Both the position numbers and the translations under genes were made by a program. DNA of 64,000 nt from Pseudoalteromonas prydzensis. GTDB lineage: Bacteria; Pseudomonadota; Gammaproteobacteria; Enterobacterales; Alteromonadaceae. Positions 1 through 8,451 of the stretch are shown here, one piece after another. The notes below the pieces were generated by a model. It did not search any database. It had not been told where the DNA came from and was given only the letters and a program-made list of their open reading frames with translations. Positions within the stretch are counted from its first letter, which is position 1, and each line of letters begins with the position of its first letter. Location of the stretch: the NCBI RefSeq assembly GCF_011050055.1, contig NZ_DRGM01000012.1:1-64000 (forward strand), in the 5' to 3' direction.

Positions 1-93
1 ACTTTATTAAAAATCTAAACTCAAGTTTTACTCGACTTACTAAGTAGCTCATGCCCCGCTATGCGTTGCGCTCTGCCGTCTCAGTGGGGTCGC

Positions 94-121
94 ATTATAG
101 GGCGCCGCGGATTTTACGCAA
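94..121 (-). promoter_or_regulatory. rRNA-type (rrn P1-like) stable RNA promoter
   Basis: Read on the minus strand there is TTGCGT, a 16-bp spacer, then a perfect TATAAT, followed by a GC-rich discriminator (GCGACCCC) and CACTGAGACGGCAGAG. The 16-bp spacer, the GCGNCCCC-type discriminator and the CACTGA-ACGG start region match the layout of enterobacterial rrn P1 promoters. AT-rich DNA upstream (about 125-200) could hold an UP element. A possible second -35 (TTGAGT, 19-24 minus) would put P2 across the window edge. I infer that an rRNA or other stable-RNA operon lies left of the window, transcribed leftwards. Confidence 0.75.
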
Positions 122-280
122 GCGTTTTTTAAAGAAAACTTCAAATAAAGTGCAACTCGTACAAAAAACACACTAAAACACATAAAACACATGGTTTTCT
201 GGACAAAAAACAAACAAACTTTTCTCGAGAGGATCTTGAGTATTACTTAAATTTAGTATTTAGCAAGTTTTTAGTATAAA

Positions 281-306
281 AAAGCACCATTTCGCTGTGG
301 TGCTTT
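281..306 (-). terminator. Rho-independent terminator after ybbN
   Basis: Perfect 9-bp stem (AAAGCACCA / TGGTGCTTT) with an 8-nt loop just past the ybbN stop. The A-run before it becomes a T-run on the minus strand. It separates ybbN from the stable-RNA promoter. Confidence 0.85.
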
Positions 307-327
307 CAATATCTGCTATAAACCTGC

Positions 328-1185
328 TTAATATAATATGCTGTAGAGCTTTCTACGATATTTAGCGGCTAAGCTATCGCCATCAGGTAAAGACGCTATA
401 ACCTCTAAAAAGGTTGGTTTTGCTTGAGCAAAATTTAAGTCCTTTTTCAAAATGTTAAAAAGTAGCTCTAACGCCTCTTCTTTGCGACCCGCTTGATTTA
501 ATGCATCAGCAAGTTCAGCTTGAATTTCTAAATCATTCGGGTATTTTTCAACTTGGCTTTGTAGTGCTTTTATTTCTGGAGATTCTTGTGCTAAAAGTGC
601 TTGCTCGCACTTTGCTTGAATATTAGTGAAATAGGCATCACGTTCATTTTCTGCAACAGAGGCCAATAATGCTTGTGCATCATCAAGCTTATGTATTTGA
701 ATACAGATATCTGCCAACACCAATTTAATACGGGCATTAGTGGTATCTAACTCGTAAGCTTGCTTTGCATAGTTAAACGCACTGTTAAGGTCTTGTGTTA
801 TTAAAGCTTGTTTGGCTTGCTCTAACAAAAGTTCATGCTGTGCTGGTAAATGCTTTGCTAATACATCACGCACTTGTTGCTCGGTCTGCGCACCAGCTAA
901 CATATCAACAGGCGCTGAGTCTTTTAAGAACACCAGTGTTGGCAGTGTTTGCAAACCAATTTGTTGTGCTAGTTGCGCTGCTAATTGCTGTTCAATATCA
1001 CAATCCAACGTCGCAACAAGTAAATGTTCACCGTATTGGCTGGCAATTTTTTCTAAAATGGCTGCTTGTGATTGACACTCAGGGCTCTGTGCAGAGTAGA
1101 AACTAAGTAATACAAGTTTTTGTTGTGAAGTTTCACCTAATACTTGCTGAAGGTTTTGCGGATTAACATTTACCATATTATTCAT
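328..1185 (-). CDS. ybbN: Thioredoxin-fold/TPR co-chaperone YbbN (CnoX)
   Basis: 285 residues from the ATG at 1185, nearly the length of E. coli YbbN/CnoX (284). The longer reading would begin at a TTG with no ribosome site. An N-terminal thioredoxin fold (about 1-115) is followed by tetratricopeptide-like helices (about 120-285). The usual CxxC is replaced by S34-P-E-C37, as in E. coli (SQHC), so it cannot act as a normal dithiol reductase. The family holds unfolded or oxidised clients and hands them to GroEL/ES and DnaK. It appears monocistronic, ending at a strong hairpin. Confidence 0.88.
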   Translation of the reverse strand: MNNMVNVNPQNLQQVLGETSQQKLVLLSFYSAQSPECQSQAAILEKIASQYGEHLLVATLDCDIEQQLAAQLAQQIGLQTLPTLVFLKDSAPVDMLAGAQTEQQVRDVLAKHLPAQHELLLEQAKQALITQDLNSAFNYAKQAYELDTTNARIKLVLADICIQIHKLDDAQALLASVAENERDAYFTNIQAKCEQALLAQESPEIKALQSQVEKYPNDLEIQAELADALNQAGRKEEALELLFNILKKDLNFAQAKPTFLEVIASLPDGDSLAAKYRRKLYSILY

Positions 1186-1284
1186 TACGATTGATTGCCA
1201 TATCAGACTATTTAGGGTTTTATATGGTGGCAGATACAATAATTACAAGTCCAGATCACAAGCCATAAATCAAAAAGGTCTTTT

Positions 1285-2595
1285 ATGAAATTTCACAAAA
1301 TTTACGCCGCCCTACTGTTTATAAGTCCATTGCTCAGTGCAACGACGTTAGATCTCAAGCTAGATAAAACCATGCCTGCGATTGAACAGCTTTATTTAGA
1401 TTTACATCAATCCCCAGAGCTTTCCTACCACGAGCAACAAACAGGACAGAAAATAGCAAAACAACTCAAGCAACTTGGTTTTGATGTCACTGATAATGTT
1501 GGCGGGTTTGGTGTAGTGGGAATTTATAAAAATGGGAATGGCCCAACAATTATGATCCGCACCGACACCGATGGCTTGCCAATTATAGAGCAAACTGGCA
1601 AACCCTATGCTTCTAAAGTAACCGTTACTAATGATGAAGGTGCAACTGTTGGTGTTATGCATGGTTGCGGCCATGATATTCATATGAGTTCATTTATTGG
1701 CACAGCCCAGCAGCTAGTTATGCACCAAGATGCATGGCAGGGTACTTTAATGATGGTGGCACAACCTGCCGAAGAAGTAGGTGGTGGTGCAAAAGCAATG
1801 CTTAAAGAAGGGTTATTCTCTAAATACCCAACTCCTGATCATGTTATTGCTCTGCATGTCAGTGCCAGTGTACCTGCAGGCAAAGTAAGTATGAAAAACG
1901 AATACACTATGGCAAGTGTTGATTCAGTTGATATTACTGTAAAAGGTAAAGGTGGCCATGGTGCCTACCCACATACAACGATTGATCCTGTTGTGATCGC
2001 TTCACGCATTGTTTTAGCACTGCAAACAATAACGAGTCGCGAACTCTCGCCACTTGAACCTTCGGTGATCACCGTTGGCTCAATTCATGGTGGTTCTAAA
2101 CACAATGTTATTTCCGATCAAGTAAAACTACAGCTAACACTAAGAAGCTACAATCCCGCAGTACGTTTACAACAAATTGCTGCAATTAAGCGTATTAGTA
2201 AAGGCATTGCGATTAGTGCAGGACTTGATGAGAGCTTAACCCCTGAAGTCTATGTGCATGAAGATGAATCAATCCCCTCAACTTACAATAACCCAGCACA
2301 AACAAATATTGTACGTAGTGCAATTAGCGCCGCAATTGGTGAAAGTAATGTACTTGAAACAGAAGCTGTTATGGCTGGTGAGGATTTTGGTTTATATGGC
2401 CGAACTGACAAAAATATTCCAATTACCTTGTTTTGGCTAGGTGGTGTTGAGCAAACTCAATACGCTGCTGCACAAAAATCGGGGGATACTCTACCATCGT
2501 TGCATTCAAGTAAGTTCGCCCCCGATTATAAGGTTGCACTGCCAACAGGGATAAAAGCGATGAGTAATGCCGCCGTTGCGTTATTTAACCAATAA
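1285..2595 (+). CDS. Secreted M20-family amidohydrolase/metallopeptidase
   Basis: 436 residues with an N-terminal signal peptide (MKFHKIYAALLFISPLLSA), so it is probably periplasmic or secreted. M20D-type metal-site motifs are present: MHGCGHDIHM (Cys and His ligands), AEEVGGGA (catalytic and metal-binding Glu) and ALHVSASVPAG. The dimerisation (lid) domain lies in the middle, starting near VKGKGGHGAYPH. Relatives include hippurate hydrolase, N-acyl-amino-acid amidohydrolases and IAA-amino-acid hydrolases. The exact substrate cannot be told from sequence. It is divergent from ybbN and convergent with topB, 18 bp away. Confidence 0.85.
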   Translation: MKFHKIYAALLFISPLLSATTLDLKLDKTMPAIEQLYLDLHQSPELSYHEQQTGQKIAKQLKQLGFDVTDNVGGFGVVGIYKNGNGPTIMIRTDTDGLPIIEQTGKPYASKVTVTNDEGATVGVMHGCGHDIHMSSFIGTAQQLVMHQDAWQGTLMMVAQPAEEVGGGAKAMLKEGLFSKYPTPDHVIALHVSASVPAGKVSMKNEYTMASVDSVDITVKGKGGHGAYPHTTIDPVVIASRIVLALQTITSRELSPLEPSVITVGSIHGGSKHNVISDQVKLQLTLRSYNPAVRLQQIAAIKRISKGIAISAGLDESLTPEVYVHEDESIPSTYNNPAQTNIVRSAISAAIGESNVLETEAVMAGEDFGLYGRTDKNIPITLFWLGGVEQTQYAAAQKSGDTLPSLHSSKFAPDYKVALPTGIKAMSNAAVALFNQ

Positions 2596-2613
2596 ATCGC
2601 CTACCCATAACAA

Positions 2614-4518
2614 CTAAGCCGATTTGGGTTTTGCCTTGCTTTTAAAACGTCGCTTTTGCGGCGTTTTTGGTAATTGCGCAAATACTTGACTATTACACTG
2701 CCCGGCTTGATCGATAAAATGTGATAAATCGCTTAATAACGGTGTTAAAAACTGCTGGTAACTCATACGCTGTTCGGCAATGTCACCTAGTGAAGCTTCC
2801 CATTTTGCAGTTAAATCGGGGCTAGCTAACCCTTCGGGTAATACACCTATTAACGCTTTACCTGTCTGGGTAGCCAAAATTGATTTACCTTGGCGTTGTA
2901 AAAAGCGCCGCCTAAACAACAGCTCTAAAATACCTGCCCGAGTTGCTTCAGTCCCTAAGCCATCCGTTTCTTTAAGAATTTTTTTGATATCTGGATTTTT
3001 AACATAACGACTTATCCCCGTCATTGCACTTAACAGCGTTGCATCAGTGAAATGTGCCGGTGGCGTGGTCATTTTATCGATGATTTCGCCATGGCTACAA
3101 TGAAGTTTTTGCCCTTTAACCAATGGCGGTAATGTTTGCTGATCTTTAAGCTCCGATCGGCCCATCAGCACTTTAAAGCCTAGCTCAACATCTTGTTTAG
3201 CATTGGCCTTAAATAAACCACCCGCTATGGTAACCTCAACTTTCGTTTCATTAAAAACATAATCAGGGTAAAACTGAATGAGATAATGACGACAAATCAA
3301 GCTATACACTTCGCCTTCATCGCTATTTAAACTTGCGGACTTTAACTGTTTAGCCGTGGGTATGATTGCATGGTGCGCAGCAACTTTGGCGTCATTAAAA
3401 CACTTACTGCGCATGCGGGTATCAGCGCCTTGGCACGTTGCGTCACTTTGCCCACCATTAGTCGCGATTGCTTTTATAATACTGGCGGCTTCTTGATGAT
3501 GGTCTTTTGGTAAATAGCGATTATCTGAGCGTGGGTAGGTGATAAGTTTATGGCGTTCATATAAAACTTGGCAAATATCTAACACCTTTTGTGCTGGCAT
3601 CGTAAACGCTTTTGCTGCATCGATTTGTAGAGCTGATAAATTATACGGTAAAGGCGCTTGCTGTTTTTTCTGCTTTTGCTCAAGTGCCGTCACTTCGCCG
3701 GGTTGATCCGTGACACGTGCTGCAACATTTTCCGCAAGCCCTCGGTGCAATATCCGCCCCTCTTCGTCTTGATAAGGTTCGCACGCTTTGCTTGGTTGCC
3801 ATTTAGCAGTAAAACTCTGTTGTTCTTGGGTATGTAAATGGGCAAACACTTCATAGAATGGTTTTGCTATAAAGTTAGCAATTTCATTATCACGATTTAC
3901 CACTAGGCCTAAAATAGGTGTTTGTACTCGTCCAACAGAGAGTACATTACCAAACCCTGCTTTTTGCCCCGCTAGGGTATAAGCACGTGTCAGGTTCATG
4001 CCAAACAACCAATCAGCACGAGAGCGCGCAAGAGCTGAAACACTTAGGGGAATAAAGTCACGATTAGTACGCATACTCGCTAATGCTTTTTTAACTGCAC
4101 TAACGTTTAAATCGCTGATCAATAACCGTTGGATACTGTGCTTTTTAGCTTGTGATAACTTGACTTGCTCAATCACTTCATCAACCAGCAACTGACCCTC
4201 GCGGTCGGGATCGCCAGCATGAACAAGCTGCTCAGCTTGCTTGATTAACTTTTTAAGAACAGTGAGTTGCTTACGGGTTTTAGATTTAGCCTTTAACTGC
4301 CATTGCTCAGGCACTATAGGTAAGTCATCAAAACGCCATTTTTTGTATTGTTCGCTGTAGTCATCCGGTTCAGCTTGTTCTAGCAAATGACCTATACACC
4401 AAGAAACACAATCGCCATTAGCCACTTCAATATAGCCATCATGTTTTTTATGAGGCTTTGGTAAGGCATCGGCAATGGCACGACCTAAAGATGGTTTCTC
4501 GGCTATATAAAGTTTCAT
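2614..4518 (-). CDS. topB: DNA topoisomerase III
   Basis: 634 residues, type IA topoisomerase that relaxes negative supercoils and decatenates DNA. The N-terminal Toprim domain carries HAGDPDREGQLL (acidic Mg2+ site). The active-site tyrosine in LITYPRSDNRYL falls at residue 328, the same number as in E. coli TopB. The C-terminus lacks the zinc fingers of topoisomerase I and ends in a basic Lys/Arg tail (KRRFKSKAKPKSA), as in TopB. It is followed tail-to-tail by the M20 hydrolase. Its upstream neighbour on the same strand is the small membrane protein. Confidence 0.93.
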   Translation of the reverse strand: MKLYIAEKPSLGRAIADALPKPHKKHDGYIEVANGDCVSWCIGHLLEQAEPDDYSEQYKKWRFDDLPIVPEQWQLKAKSKTRKQLTVLKKLIKQAEQLVHAGDPDREGQLLVDEVIEQVKLSQAKKHSIQRLLISDLNVSAVKKALASMRTNRDFIPLSVSALARSRADWLFGMNLTRAYTLAGQKAGFGNVLSVGRVQTPILGLVVNRDNEIANFIAKPFYEVFAHLHTQEQQSFTAKWQPSKACEPYQDEEGRILHRGLAENVAARVTDQPGEVTALEQKQKKQQAPLPYNLSALQIDAAKAFTMPAQKVLDICQVLYERHKLITYPRSDNRYLPKDHHQEAASIIKAIATNGGQSDATCQGADTRMRSKCFNDAKVAAHHAIIPTAKQLKSASLNSDEGEVYSLICRHYLIQFYPDYVFNETKVEVTIAGGLFKANAKQDVELGFKVLMGRSELKDQQTLPPLVKGQKLHCSHGEIIDKMTTPPAHFTDATLLSAMTGISRYVKNPDIKKILKETDGLGTEATRAGILELLFRRRFLQRQGKSILATQTGKALIGVLPEGLASPDLTAKWEASLGDIAEQRMSYQQFLTPLLSDLSHFIDQAGQCNSQVFAQLPKTPQKRRFKSKAKPKSA

Positions 4519-4590
4519 TGGCCACTATCAACAACTGGTTATTTACACAGTAGTTTAGCACACGTAATTTAATCTACAAATAGTTAATGA

Positions 4591-5076
4591 TTAGCTCTTT
4601 AGACTGCGATTTTTTCGCATAAATAAATACAACAGAGGAAGGTAGCACACAACGACAGTGCCAATATTGATTAACGGTAATAACGTTTTATATAGCATGG
4701 TACTATACGATAAATCCCAAAGGTGACGATCCACTAATCTAAATAATTGTAAAATAGGCGCACTAATTACAACCAATTGACCAAGCACACTTTGCCAAAG
4801 GTATACTTTATCTTTAATACCTAAGTAAGCAATCAAGGCCATCCAAGCAATATCATTAAATGCCCAGACTACGTAGCGATAAACATAAACGCCTTCATCA
4901 ATACTCATTAGGCTATCGTAAATTAAAGCGCCATACAAAAAAAACGCAGCAGTAACCAACGCAAAACGCAGTGCGAGATAATCCTTACGTAAATAAAAAA
5001 CAAAAATAGCTGGGCTTAAAATAAACACCCAGCTATTTTCAAGAATTAAAATAGATTTTAAAAACCAATCAGGCAT
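4591..5076 (-). CDS. Small polytopic membrane protein, function unknown
   Basis: 161 residues with about five hydrophobic segments (roughly 9-28, 36-56, 66-85, 93-112, 128-150) and a basic C-terminus (MRKNRSLKS). I do not recognise the family. It has no Shine-Dalgarno of its own: the ATG lies 5 nt after the stop of a 24-codon ORF that does have one. Translation is therefore probably coupled to that peptide. The pair sits between the motor genes pomAB and topB on the same strand. A role with the flagellar motor, or as a peptide partner or immunity protein, is speculation. Confidence 0.6.
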   Translation of the reverse strand: MPDWFLKSILILENSWVFILSPAIFVFYLRKDYLALRFALVTAAFFLYGALIYDSLMSIDEGVYVYRYVVWAFNDIAWMALIAYLGIKDKVYLWQSVLGQLVVISAPILQLFRLVDRHLWDLSYSTMLYKTLLPLINIGTVVVCYLPLLYLFMRKNRSLKS

Positions 5077-5081
5077 GATTA

Positions 5082-5156
5082 TTAATCAGGTTTTTTATCA
5101 TCATCATTACCACCACCATTACCCGGCATATAGCTATATTTATCAACGTTTTTCAT
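5082..5156 (-). CDS. 24-residue micropeptide upstream of membrane protein
   Basis: Short ORF with a good ribosome site (GGAG, 7 nt before ATG). It starts MKNVDKYSYMPG, continues through a Gly/Asn stretch and ends DDDKKPD. There is no hydrophobic segment and no signal peptide. Its double TAA stop is followed directly by the ATG of the 161-residue membrane protein, which has no Shine-Dalgarno. It may be a functional peptide or only a leader ensuring coupled translation. I know of no named family. Confidence reflects the ribosome site and the tight junction only. Confidence 0.45.
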   Translation of the reverse strand: MKNVDKYSYMPGNGGGNDDDKKPD

Positions 5157-5202
5157 CGTACACTCCGTTACACTTGTTAAAAAGTCACTTTAAGCTAAAT
5201 TA

Positions 5203-5220
5203 GGTACTTTGCCAAGTACC
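5203..5220 (-). terminator. Hairpin after pomB (possible terminator)
   Basis: Perfect 7-bp stem GGTACTT/AAGTACC with a 4-nt loop, starting right after the pomB stop. The T-tract on the minus strand is weak (TAATTTA), so termination may be partial. Confidence 0.45.
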
Positions 5221-5221
5221 T

Positions 5222-6142
5222 TTATCTTACATCTATCGGATCTGACTCTTTTGCTTTACCTTGCATAATGGAGATTTCAACACGGCGATTACGTCGTCTA
5301 TCCGCGTCAGAATCATTGGGAACAAGTGGTCGAGTTTCTGCGTGGCCTACTACAACCATACGCGTCTTATCAAAGCCTTGCGCTTTTTGCATTTCTGTTG
5401 CCACTGCAACAGCACGCTTCGAAGATAAATCCCAGTTATTGGTATACAACTCATTGGATACTTGAAAATCATCGGTATGCCCAGAGACAGTAATTTCACC
5501 AGGAACATCTTTTAAAAGCGTTGCAATATCACGAATAATGGGTTTGAATTTAGGCTGCAAAAAAGCACTGCCCGAAGGAAATGAGCCATTTTCGCGAATA
5601 CGAATAAGAATTTGCTGACCTAAAGATTCCAGCTCAATCGCCCCGTCCATGATTTGCTGCTCTAACTGCTGTGCTATTTTTTTCACAAGCTCATTCACTT
5701 GCTCTTGATCAGCGGCAGAAATTGCTTGCTCAGAGGCTTGTTGTTGTGCTGTGCTTTGTGACTCACCACCGCGCTTGTTACCGCGTTGTTCTTGACGACC
5801 ACCAGCAGAGCTTTCATCACCAGCTTGAAATTCCAACATTTGCTGGGTCATTTCCACGGTTTGCTGTTGAATTGTTTCTATTGGTGTCGGTTCTGGTTTA
5901 CCTGGCGTAAACTCCATCGCGATAACGGATGTTCCCTTAGGTATATCTTTAACTTCTATTTTATTTTGTACACCGAAAGCAAATTTCATCGAGCCCGCAA
6001 TTTGTTTAAATTTCAGCACATCCATTTCTGAAAACGCGAGCAAAAGTACAAAGAAGCACATCAATAGCGACATCAAATCCGCAAACGTACCCATCCAAGC
6101 AGGAAGTCCTGGTGGTGGGCACTTGCACTCTTGCTCAGACAT
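5222..6142 (-). CDS. pomB: Flagellar motor stator protein PomB (MotB family)
   Basis: 306 residues. A single N-terminal membrane helix (about 18-40) carries the ion-binding aspartate D22 in the segment MGTFADLMSLLMCFFVLLLA. A Gln/Glu-rich linker follows. The C-terminal OmpA-like peptidoglycan-binding domain (about 175-295) contains VSGHTDDFQVSNELYTNNWDLSSKRA and ADRRRNRRVEI. The helix and plug sequence resemble the Na+-type PomB of Vibrio rather than E. coli MotB. It pairs with PomA as the stator that turns ion flow into flagellar rotation. The ribosome site GAGGAG overlaps the end of pomA, 2 nt away. Confidence 0.93.
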   Translation of the reverse strand: MSEQECKCPPPGLPAWMGTFADLMSLLMCFFVLLLAFSEMDVLKFKQIAGSMKFAFGVQNKIEVKDIPKGTSVIAMEFTPGKPEPTPIETIQQQTVEMTQQMLEFQAGDESSAGGRQEQRGNKRGGESQSTAQQQASEQAISAADQEQVNELVKKIAQQLEQQIMDGAIELESLGQQILIRIRENGSFPSGSAFLQPKFKPIIRDIATLLKDVPGEITVSGHTDDFQVSNELYTNNWDLSSKRAVAVATEMQKAQGFDKTRMVVVGHAETRPLVPNDSDADRRRNRRVEISIMQGKAKESDPIDVR

Positions 6143-6144
6143 GC

Positions 6145-6912
6145 TTACTCCTCAGTATCGACTTTTCGTTTTGATTCAGCGAGATAGTTTTTCAAAATAC
6201 CTTCTATTACTTTTGGATTTTGACCATCCTGAATACCTAATACAGCATCTAAGATCAAACGCTGGTTCATGGCTTCTTCATCTTTACGTAGCTCTAATTT
6301 GACTTGAATTGGGATCGCAACCACGTTGGCTAAAAATGCACCGTATAAAGTTGTTAACAACGCTACCGCCATGGCAGGTCCAATTGCTTTAGGGTCGTCC
6401 ATATTTGATAGCATCGCCACTAGACCAATAAGAGTACCAATCATCCCCATAGCAGGCGCGATATCGGCAAGCGCTTTGAATAAGCCAGCACCCGATTCAT
6501 GACGAGTAGAGGTAAGAGCAATATCTTTTTGTAGTGTCGCTCTAACGACATCGGCGTCATGGCCATCGACAAGCATATCGACACCTTTGCGCATAAATGC
6601 ATTCGGTATTTCTGCTTCTTCAAGCGCTAAAAACCCCCCTTTGCGTGCCGAATCAGCAAGCTCAACGGCTTTTTCGATAAGCTCTTCTGGAGATTCAATT
6701 TTAAACATAAACGCTTTGGCAGCAACTTTACCAATGCCAAAAAACTGGCTCATCGTATAGTTTGATAACACGATAAAAATCGAACCACCAAATACAATCA
6801 CCACAGACGGAGTGTTGTAGAACATCACTATTTCGCCGCTGCTACTCAAAAACATGGACATGATTATCAAGCCAATAGCGCCGAGAATACCTATAATGGT
6901 TGCTAAATCCAC
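6145..6912 (-). CDS. pomA: Flagellar motor stator protein PomA (MotA family)
   Basis: 255 residues with four membrane helices (about 5-22, 30-50, 150-170, 180-205) and a large cytoplasmic loop, the MotA/PomA plan. The start is GTG (6912) with a strong GGAGGGG ribosome site. It ends in a charged cytoplasmic tail (LAESKRKVDTEE). With PomB it forms the Na+-driven stator of the polar flagellum. The two genes are 2 bp apart. A sigma-28 type promoter lies 60 bp upstream. Confidence 0.93.
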   Translation of the reverse strand: MDLATIIGILGAIGLIIMSMFLSSSGEIVMFYNTPSVVIVFGGSIFIVLSNYTMSQFFGIGKVAAKAFMFKIESPEELIEKAVELADSARKGGFLALEEAEIPNAFMRKGVDMLVDGHDADVVRATLQKDIALTSTRHESGAGLFKALADIAPAMGMIGTLIGLVAMLSNMDDPKAIGPAMAVALLTTLYGAFLANVVAIPIQVKLELRKDEEAMNQRLILDAVLGIQDGQNPKVIEGILKNYLAESKRKVDTEE

Positions 6913-6974
6913 TTACCCCTCCAAAGGAACTCATGCTTTACTGCCTATGGCAGCAAACTTTTATTATTAACTGC

Positions 6975-7001
6975 TTATCGGCAATCTATTGAATTACTTA
7001 A
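6975..7001 (-). promoter_or_regulatory. Sigma-28 (FliA) promoter of pomAB
   Basis: Minus strand TTAAGTAA, 11-nt spacer, GCCGATAA. The -10 is identical to the FliA consensus GCCGATAA. The -35 matches 5 of 8 positions of TAAAGTTT, and the spacing is exact. It lies about 60 bp before the pomA GTG, which fits late-class flagellar control of the stator. Confidence 0.75.
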
Positions 7002-7148
7002 ACCATTTAATGAAAAAAATGAAATGAAAGTTTTTTGCTCTATTGGCATTTTAATCTACCATGCTTAACCTGCAAGGTTTAAGTTCAGGTACAAACCATT
7101 AATCGTGATAAGAAAACAGTTTATTATTCAAAAAAAATGCATCAGTCT

Positions 7149-7177
7149 TTGACCTAGTTTAGCATTCCCCCTAAAAT
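7149..7177 (+). promoter_or_regulatory. Sigma-70 promoter of xseB-ispA-dxs
   Basis: TTGACC, 17-bp spacer, TAAAAT, ending 36 bp before the xseB ATG. The rest of the 301-bp gap between pomA and xseB shows only the sigma-28 promoter on the other strand. Confidence 0.6.
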
Positions 7178-7213
7178 TGGCCTCACATTTCTATCATCTA
7201 AGTTGAATCCACT

Positions 7214-7456
7214 ATGGCGACTAAAAAACCAGAGAACCTAAGCTTTGAGCAAGCGCTTGAAGAATTATCCTTAATCGTCACAGAAATGGAGCAAGGTGAG
7301 CTTTCGCTTGAACAATCGTTAAAACAATTTGAACGCGGCATTGCGTTGGCTGGTGCATCGTCTAATAAATTGCAACAAGCAGAGCAAAAAGTCGCTATTT
7401 TGATGGGTAACGATAGTCAGTCATCGCTTACTAACTTTGATAATGATTTGGAATAA
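7214..7456 (+). CDS. xseB: Exodeoxyribonuclease VII small subunit
   Basis: 80 residues, the family's usual length. The typical pattern is SFEQALEELSLIVTEMEQGELSLEQSLKQFERGI followed by a second helix (LQQAEQKVAIL). The protein binds in several copies along the XseA large subunit to form the single-strand-specific exonuclease VII. It is followed 3 bp later by ispA, the usual gammaproteobacterial arrangement with dxs. Confidence 0.93.
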   Translation: MATKKPENLSFEQALEELSLIVTEMEQGELSLEQSLKQFERGIALAGASSNKLQQAEQKVAILMGNDSQSSLTNFDNDLE

Positions 7457-7459
7457 CGA

Positions 7460-8347
7460 GTGTTAATAACAGAGCAAATTAAATGCGCTCAACGTGATGT
7501 TGAAGCCACTCTCAATCGGTATTTTGAGCAGCCACTGGATACCGATCAAACTATCAAGCTGGCCACTCACTATAGTGTTTTAAACGGCGGCAAACGGCTG
7601 CGGCCATTTTTGGTCTATGCCACTGGCAGAATGCTTGGTGCTAAGCATCAGGATTTAGATGTTTTAGCTGCCGCAATTGAATGTATTCATAGCTATTCGT
7701 TAGTCCATGATGACTTACCTGCTATGGATGATGATGATTTACGCCGCGGTAGACCGACTTGCCATATTGTATATGGTGAAGCGCATGCCATTTTAGCTGG
7801 CGATGCGCTGCAAACGCTGGCGTTTGATTTAATCGCTAATCATGCATTTGATGTCCCTGCCCAGCAACAGCTAAAAATGATTGCAACACTCGCCAAAGCA
7901 TCCGGCATTGAAGGGATGGTCGGTGGCCAAGCATTGGATATTGCCGCAACAAACACAGCAGTAAGCCTCATTGAACTTGAGCGTATTCATCAGCTAAAAA
8001 CCGGTGCTTTGCTAAACTGCGCAATTAGTTTAGGGGCACTGTGTGCAACGGATATTGATGAGCATACATTATTACAATTAAAGCGCTTTGGTGATGCAAT
8101 TGGACTGGCTTTTCAGGTACAAGACGATATCCTAGATATCGAAGGTGATACTCAAGTGCTAGGAAAACCACAAGGTTCCGATGTTGCAGCAAATAAAGCA
8201 ACCTACCCAGCTATACTTGGTCTGGCTGGTGCAAAGCAAAAAGCACAACACTTACTTGAACAAGCACTGCATGCTTTAGCTGCAATAAATGCCGATACCA
8301 CAGAGCTTGAGCATTTAGCGAAATATATTGTGGAACGCGATTATTAA
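7460..8347 (+). CDS. ispA: Farnesyl diphosphate synthase (geranyltranstransferase)
   Basis: 295 residues starting at GTG 3 bp after xseB. Both aspartate-rich motifs of short-chain trans-prenyl synthases are visible: DDLPAMDDDDLRRG (first) and QVQDDILDIEGD (second). GGKRLRP (isopentenyl diphosphate binding) lies near residue 44. It condenses isopentenyl diphosphate with dimethylallyl and geranyl diphosphate to farnesyl diphosphate, the precursor of undecaprenyl phosphate and quinone side chains. It is co-transcribed with dxs, the pathway's first enzyme. Confidence 0.94.
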   Translation: MLITEQIKCAQRDVEATLNRYFEQPLDTDQTIKLATHYSVLNGGKRLRPFLVYATGRMLGAKHQDLDVLAAAIECIHSYSLVHDDLPAMDDDDLRRGRPTCHIVYGEAHAILAGDALQTLAFDLIANHAFDVPAQQQLKMIATLAKASGIEGMVGGQALDIAATNTAVSLIELERIHQLKTGALLNCAISLGALCATDIDEHTLLQLKRFGDAIGLAFQVQDDILDIEGDTQVLGKPQGSDVAANKATYPAILGLAGAKQKAQHLLEQALHALAAINADTTELEHLAKYIVERDY

Positions 8348-8412
8348 TTGCAGCTTCAGATTAAGCTGATAATGATGTACAAAATAACTAAAAAACCAGA
8401 GTAACATTGCGT

Positions 8413-8418
8413 TATAAT
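8413..8418 (+). promoter_or_regulatory. Possible internal -10 element for dxs
   Basis: A perfect TATAAT lies 34 bp before the dxs ATG, inside the ispA-dxs gap. No good -35 is visible, so this is tentative. It overlaps an upstream TTG that could otherwise be read as a dxs start. Confidence 0.3.
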
Positions 8419-8451
8419 AACGTCTGGTTAGCGAAGGATGTATTAAAAATC

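Noticed and set aside
8407..8451. TTG start adding 15 residues to Dxs
   Set aside because: It runs through a TATAAT box; the ATG at 8452 gives the family's normal length.
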